Assembly (NCBI RefSeq): GCF_001636615.1
Contig: NZ_LGEK01000013.1
Location: forward strand, 1-64,000
DNA: 64,000 nt
Direction of reading: 5' to 3'
From: Mucilaginibacter sp. L294
Lineage (GTDB): Bacteria; Bacteroidota; Bacteroidia; Sphingobacteriales; Sphingobacteriaceae
This document shows, one piece after another, positions 61,045 through 64,000 of the stretch. The position numbers and the translations under genes are program-made. The notes beneath the pieces were generated by a model. It did no database searches. It was not told the DNA's origin and saw only the letters and a list, made by a program, of their open reading frames with translations. Numbering within the stretch: the first letter of the stretch is position 1; each line of letters starts with the position of its first letter.

Positions 61045-61923
61045 CTATCTATATAGATCGTATATTTTTAAACGTAAAAATTTGTTAACCGCCAGGAACG
61101 TGCTAAAGGCCGATATAAATATGCCCAGTATCACAATGCCTAAAAACACCATACCAAACTCGGCAGGGCTTTGCAGTATAACCAGATCAGGGATTTGCTT
61201 ATTGGCCAGGAACAGTGTGCCTATCAATATCACGATAGAAATTAACGCGCCCAATAAACCATGCCAGATACCGTAAAGCAAAAATGGCTTGCGGATAAAC
61301 CCTTTGGTTGCGCCTACCAGCTGCATTGATTTGATCAGGAAACGTTGTGAATATATAGCCAGCCTGATGGTATTGTTGATCAGCGCTACAGATAATATGA
61401 CAAAGATCCCCGCGAAACCTAATATAATTAAAATGAATGATGCCAGGTTTGCGTTCATCTGGTCAACCAGTGATTGCTGGTATTTTACTTCTTTAACCAG
61501 CGGATTCTTTAATAATTGCGCTTTAAACTTATCGATGCCGGGATTGTTGGCATAATCGGCTTTCAGGTAAATATCCAGCGATTGCGATAGCGGGTTATAC
61601 CCCAGGAACTTTACAAAATCTTCGCCCAGGTCTTTTTGCAGGTTACGGGCGGCAAGCTCTTTACTTACATACTGGGTTTGCTTTACCATGGGGTTGGCGT
61701 CCAGTTGTTTTTGCAGCTGCAGCACATCGGTTTCGTGGGCCGAATCATCCATAAATATATTCAGCACAATGTTTTCTTTTACGTAGCGCGACAGGTTATT
61801 GGCATGCACCAATATCAGCCCCAGCAGCCCTACCATCAATAAAACCATGGCAATGCCAAAAACGGTAGATATATATATCGTTTTTGTTTTTTTTGCCGAT
61901 GAGCTTGCTTCAAATTCTTCCAT
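61045..61923 (-). CDS. ftsX: Cell-division permease FtsX
   Basis: A 292-residue membrane protein of the FtsX family. The first helix IYISTVFGIAMVLLMVGLLGLILVHA is followed by an extracytoplasmic domain (residues about 45-165), then three helices (FILIILGFAGIFVILSVALI, LLGALISIVILIGTLFL, MVFLGIVILGIFISAFSTFLAV). The RLAIYSQRFLIKSMQLVGAT stretch is the family's conserved coupling segment. With FtsE it regulates peptidoglycan hydrolases during division; ftsE is not adjacent. First gene of the ftsX-to-ribF cluster. Confidence 0.95.
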   Translation of the reverse strand: MEEFEASSSAKKTKTIYISTVFGIAMVLLMVGLLGLILVHANNLSRYVKENIVLNIFMDDSAHETDVLQLQKQLDANPMVKQTQYVSKELAARNLQKDLGEDFVKFLGYNPLSQSLDIYLKADYANNPGIDKFKAQLLKNPLVKEVKYQQSLVDQMNANLASFILIILGFAGIFVILSVALINNTIRLAIYSQRFLIKSMQLVGATKGFIRKPFLLYGIWHGLLGALISIVILIGTLFLANKQIPDLVILQSPAEFGMVFLGIVILGIFISAFSTFLAVNKFLRLKIYDLYR

Positions 61924-62205
61924 GCGTTGTATAGATATGAGATGTTAGATCTGAGATTTGAGACTCAGATCCTATTCTTATAGTTTGCGAAATTAACAAA
62001 CCTGCTCTAAAGGTAAAAGTTTATAGTGGATAATTAACAATAATTAACGCCTAACTACCAAACCGTCATTGCGAGGTACGAAGCAATCTCCTGACTTTGC
62101 ATCGCCGCTTAGCATGTGAAGAGATTGCTTCGTACCTCGCAATGACGCGTGGATTTGTAGTGGTAAGGAAGGAAACAAAACGCTATACTTACCTGTTATT
62201 CAATC
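61924..62205. other. Divergent gap between ftsX and a small plus-strand gene
   Basis: About 280 bp that holds GATGTTAGATCTGAGATTTGAG words (61946-61975), an AT-rich stretch and an 84-bp palindromic element (62064-62147). Promoters for both genes must lie here; I cannot place them exactly. Confidence 0.5.
62064..62147. repeat. 84-bp palindromic element with perfect 27-bp arms
   Basis: The arms 62064-62090 and 62121-62147 are exact inverted copies (CGTCATTGCGAGGTACG... and ...CGTACCTCGCAATGACG). Each arm has stem ATTGC/GCAAT as in the 94-bp element, but the inner loop sequence differs (GAGGTACGAA). Confidence 0.85.
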
Positions 62206-62457
62206 ATGACAACACCCGCAAACAACCACGATAAACCGTCACCATCTGACACACCTACCAACAAGCCTACTGATGAAGGGCACAAAAGCGTAGTAAAAAA
62301 AGAAGATAAGCAATACGGTGCCGATGAACCGCACCAGGAAAATGTGGCTAAGAAGTATGAAAAGGAAGAACAACCGGTAAACCCTGTTAAAAACCCGCCT
62401 AAGCAAAACCAGCCCGACGCGTCTGACGATGACGCTCGACGGTTAGAGTCAAAATAA
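62206..62457 (+). CDS. Small, highly charged protein of unknown function
   Basis: An 83-residue, hydrophilic and probably disordered protein rich in Lys, Pro, Asp, Glu and Asn (NNHDKPSPSDTPTNKPTDEGHKSVVKKEDKQ, ending RRLESK). No signal peptide and no membrane segment. The composition resembles small stress-related or hydrophilin-like proteins, but no family motif is visible. It ends 1 bp before the convergent ABC exporter's stop. The call rests on its clean start and coding-like composition. Confidence 0.6.
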   Translation: MTTPANNHDKPSPSDTPTNKPTDEGHKSVVKKEDKQYGADEPHQENVAKKYEKEEQPVNPVKNPPKQNQPDASDDDARRLESK

Positions 62458-62458
62458 A

Positions 62459-64000
62459 TTACTCTAATGGCTTGGCTATACCTGCCGAATTAAATTGCAG
62501 GTCGTATAATTTGCGGTAATACCCGTCTTCAATACGCAGTAGTTCCTGGTGGGTGCCCATTTCTTTGATCTCGCCATGGTCAAGCACGATGATCTTGTTG
62601 GCATTTTGTATAGTTGATAAACGGTGGGCTATCACAATAGCCGTACGGCCCTGCATTAGCCTGTTTATGGCATTTTGTATCAGCAATTCCGTTTCGGTAT
62701 CTACAGATGAAGTGGCTTCGTCCAAAACCAGTATAGCCGGGTTGTAAACCAACGCGCGGATAAACGAGATGAGTTGCGCCTGCCCTGCCGAAAGGGTTGC
62801 GCCGCGTTCCATTACATTATAATCATAACCACCCGGCAGGCGTTCAATAAATTCATGGGCGCCAACATCTTTTGCTGCCGCGATGATCTCTTCGCGGGTA
62901 ATCTCTGTATTGTTGAGGCTGATATTATTGCCAATGGTATCGGTAAACAAAAAAACATCCTGTATAACGGTTGCTATTTTAGAGCGCAGGTAATCTACCT
63001 TATACTCGCGGATGTCGTGCCCGTCAACCTTAACCTCGCCCCGGCCTATGTCATAAAAGCGGTTCAGGATGTTGATGGTTGATGATTTACCCGCACCGGT
63101 TGCGCCAACCAAAGCCAGCGTTTCGCCCGGTTTAACGTGGAAGTTGATATCCTTTAACACCCAGTTCTCCTCATTATAGGCAAACCAAACGTTGTTAAAT
63201 TCAATTTCGCCCTGTAACACAGCCGGGGCAAGTTTACCATCGTCGGTAGCTACCTCGTCGGTATCCAGCACCCTGAAGATCCTATCGGCACCAACCATAC
63301 CCATTTGCAGGGTGTTAAATTTATCGGCCAGCTGGCGTATGGGGCGGAACAGCATGTTCAAAAGGGCTATAAAAGCTGTGATCTTACCAATGGTTACCCC
63401 TTTTTCATCAGCAGAAAACATGTTTATTTGTTGATCTGTCAATATGCGTTTACAGCCGTACCACACCAGCAAGGCCATACATATAGCAAATAAGATCTCG
63501 ACTACCGGGAAGAAGATAGAATAGTACCAGTTAGAGCGGATGTTGGCATCGCGGTACTTCATATTTACCGAACGGAACTTGCGCATCTCCTGCTCTTCGC
63601 GGGCAAAATATTGGATAATGCTGATTCCGCTGATATGCTCGGCCAAAAAAGTATTCAATTGGGCCACCTGCGTACGCACTTCCTGAAATGATGATTTGAT
63701 AGCCTCTTTAAACACATAGGTTGATGCAAAAAGTAAAGGCATAGGTATCAGGGTGATCAATGCCAGCTTCCAGTCCTGCCATAACATAATACCGATAACG
63801 GCAATTACCAGCAGCAGGTCGCCCATGATGGAGATCAACCCTTCCGAAAAAATATCGGCGATGGTTTCCAGGTCAGATACCGTACGGGTGATCAGCATCC
63901 CGATAGGCGTACGGTCGAAATATTTCAACCGCAGGCTGGTGATGTGGTTAAAAACATCTTTCCGAAGGTCGCGAATAACCGACTGGCCAAGCGCGTTGGT
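62459..64000 (-). CDS. ABC exporter, fused permease-ATPase (N-terminus beyond window)
   Basis: A half-transporter of the MsbA/MDR type. The frame is open to the window edge (513 residues visible, then the gene continues upstream); a TTG at 63928 is internal (LRLKYFDRTPIG), not a start. The visible membrane domain has ISIMGDLLLVIAVIGIMLW, ALITLIPMPLLFAS and ILFAICMALLVWYG. The ATPase has Walker A VGATGAGKSSTINIL, Q-loop VIQDVFLF, signature LSAGQAQLISFIRAL, Walker B AILVLDEATSSVDTETE and switch His IAHRLST. Note that the signature reads LSAGQ rather than LSGGQ. Exports lipids or drugs; substrate unknown. Confidence 0.93.
   Translation of the reverse strand, partial: TNALGQSVIRDLRKDVFNHITSLRLKYFDRTPIGMLITRTVSDLETIADIFSEGLISIMGDLLLVIAVIGIMLWQDWKLALITLIPMPLLFASTYVFKEAIKSSFQEVRTQVAQLNTFLAEHISGISIIQYFAREEQEMRKFRSVNMKYRDANIRSNWYYSIFFPVVEILFAICMALLVWYGCKRILTDQQINMFSADEKGVTIGKITAFIALLNMLFRPIRQLADKFNTLQMGMVGADRIFRVLDTDEVATDDGKLAPAVLQGEIEFNNVWFAYNEENWVLKDINFHVKPGETLALVGATGAGKSSTINILNRFYDIGRGEVKVDGHDIREYKVDYLRSKIATVIQDVFLFTDTIGNNISLNNTEITREEIIAAAKDVGAHEFIERLPGGYDYNVMERGATLSAGQAQLISFIRALVYNPAILVLDEATSSVDTETELLIQNAINRLMQGRTAIVIAHRLSTIQNANKIIVLDHGEIKEMGTHQELLRIEDGYYRKLYDLQFNSAGIAKPLE

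Overview
The window is a stretch of bacterial chromosome from the phylum Bacteroidota, most likely family Sphingobacteriaceae and a Mucilaginibacter/Pedobacter-like organism (inferred from gene content; no rRNA gene is present). Lineage markers are a GLPGLI-family protein beside a TonB-type outer-membrane protein, a secreted protein ending in a gliding-motility/type IX sorting-like domain, the long form of IspG, the parA-parB-DUF5683-dapB-lepB cluster, the ftsX-DUF3098-uppP-truB-ribF cluster and a MoxR-DUF58-BatA-like-DUF4175 operon. I recognise no tRNA, rRNA, CRISPR array, intact insertion sequence or prophage. The last gene runs off the right edge.

Layout. 0.1-5.4 kb: a receiver-only response regulator, a 750-bp repeat-rich gap, dnaK, and a LytTR regulator with its LytS-type histidine kinase. 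5.6-13.2 kb: small genes, ispG, two toxin-antitoxin loci (the first with a stop codon early in the toxin, the second an intact YoeB pair), a lipoprotein, a 3-hydroxyisobutyrate-dehydrogenase-like enzyme and an APH-fold kinase. 13.3-28.7 kb: a large envelope/proteolysis block. A minus-strand operon runs moxR, DUF58, BatA-like, DUF4175, membrane protein, tldD, tldE. Facing away from it on the plus strand are DUF4159, a GYF2-RDD membrane protein and a second tldD-tldE pair. The block therefore has a paralogous protease pair at each outer end, in mirror orientation. 29-41 kb: a TonB-type beta-barrel with a GLPGLI partner behind a palindrome-overlapped promoter, a second GYF2-RDD protein, PspC and LiaF-like envelope-stress proteins, a short-chain dehydrogenase, an MlaE/MlaF lipid-transport pair, an rRNA-methyltransferase-like enzyme, a lipoprotein and a MocA-type oxidoreductase. 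41-46 kb: chromosome partitioning, lysine/peptidoglycan precursor and protein export genes. 46-57.7 kb: secreted and surface proteins (sorting-domain protein, sorbosone-dehydrogenase-like lipoprotein, TonB receptor, GH20 hexosaminidase), a BtuF-like protein, a LysE-type exporter and a DUF2157 protein. 57.8-64 kb: ribF, truB, an orphan ORF, uppP, DUF3098, ftsX and a partial ABC exporter.

The most notable non-coding signal is a set of intergenic palindromic repeats. Several families with different sequences share one architecture: a GTC foot followed by a hairpin whose stem bases change together between families, arranged as facing pairs like REP/BIME elements. One 94-bp form occurs three times at identical length, and a related 84-bp form has perfect 27-bp arms. 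A second class is short word-like tandem repeats. Some of these lie inside genes: two segments of ispG and the N-terminus of the MocA-type oxidoreductase look repeat-derived.

The best candidate for an under-described system is the 13.3-28.7 kb block. It combines a MoxR chaperone ATPase, DUF58, MIDAS-less BatA-like and DUF4175 membrane proteins and DUF4159 with two TldD/TldE pairs. In each pair only TldD carries a Tat-like leader, which raises the possibility of folded co-export of the pair.
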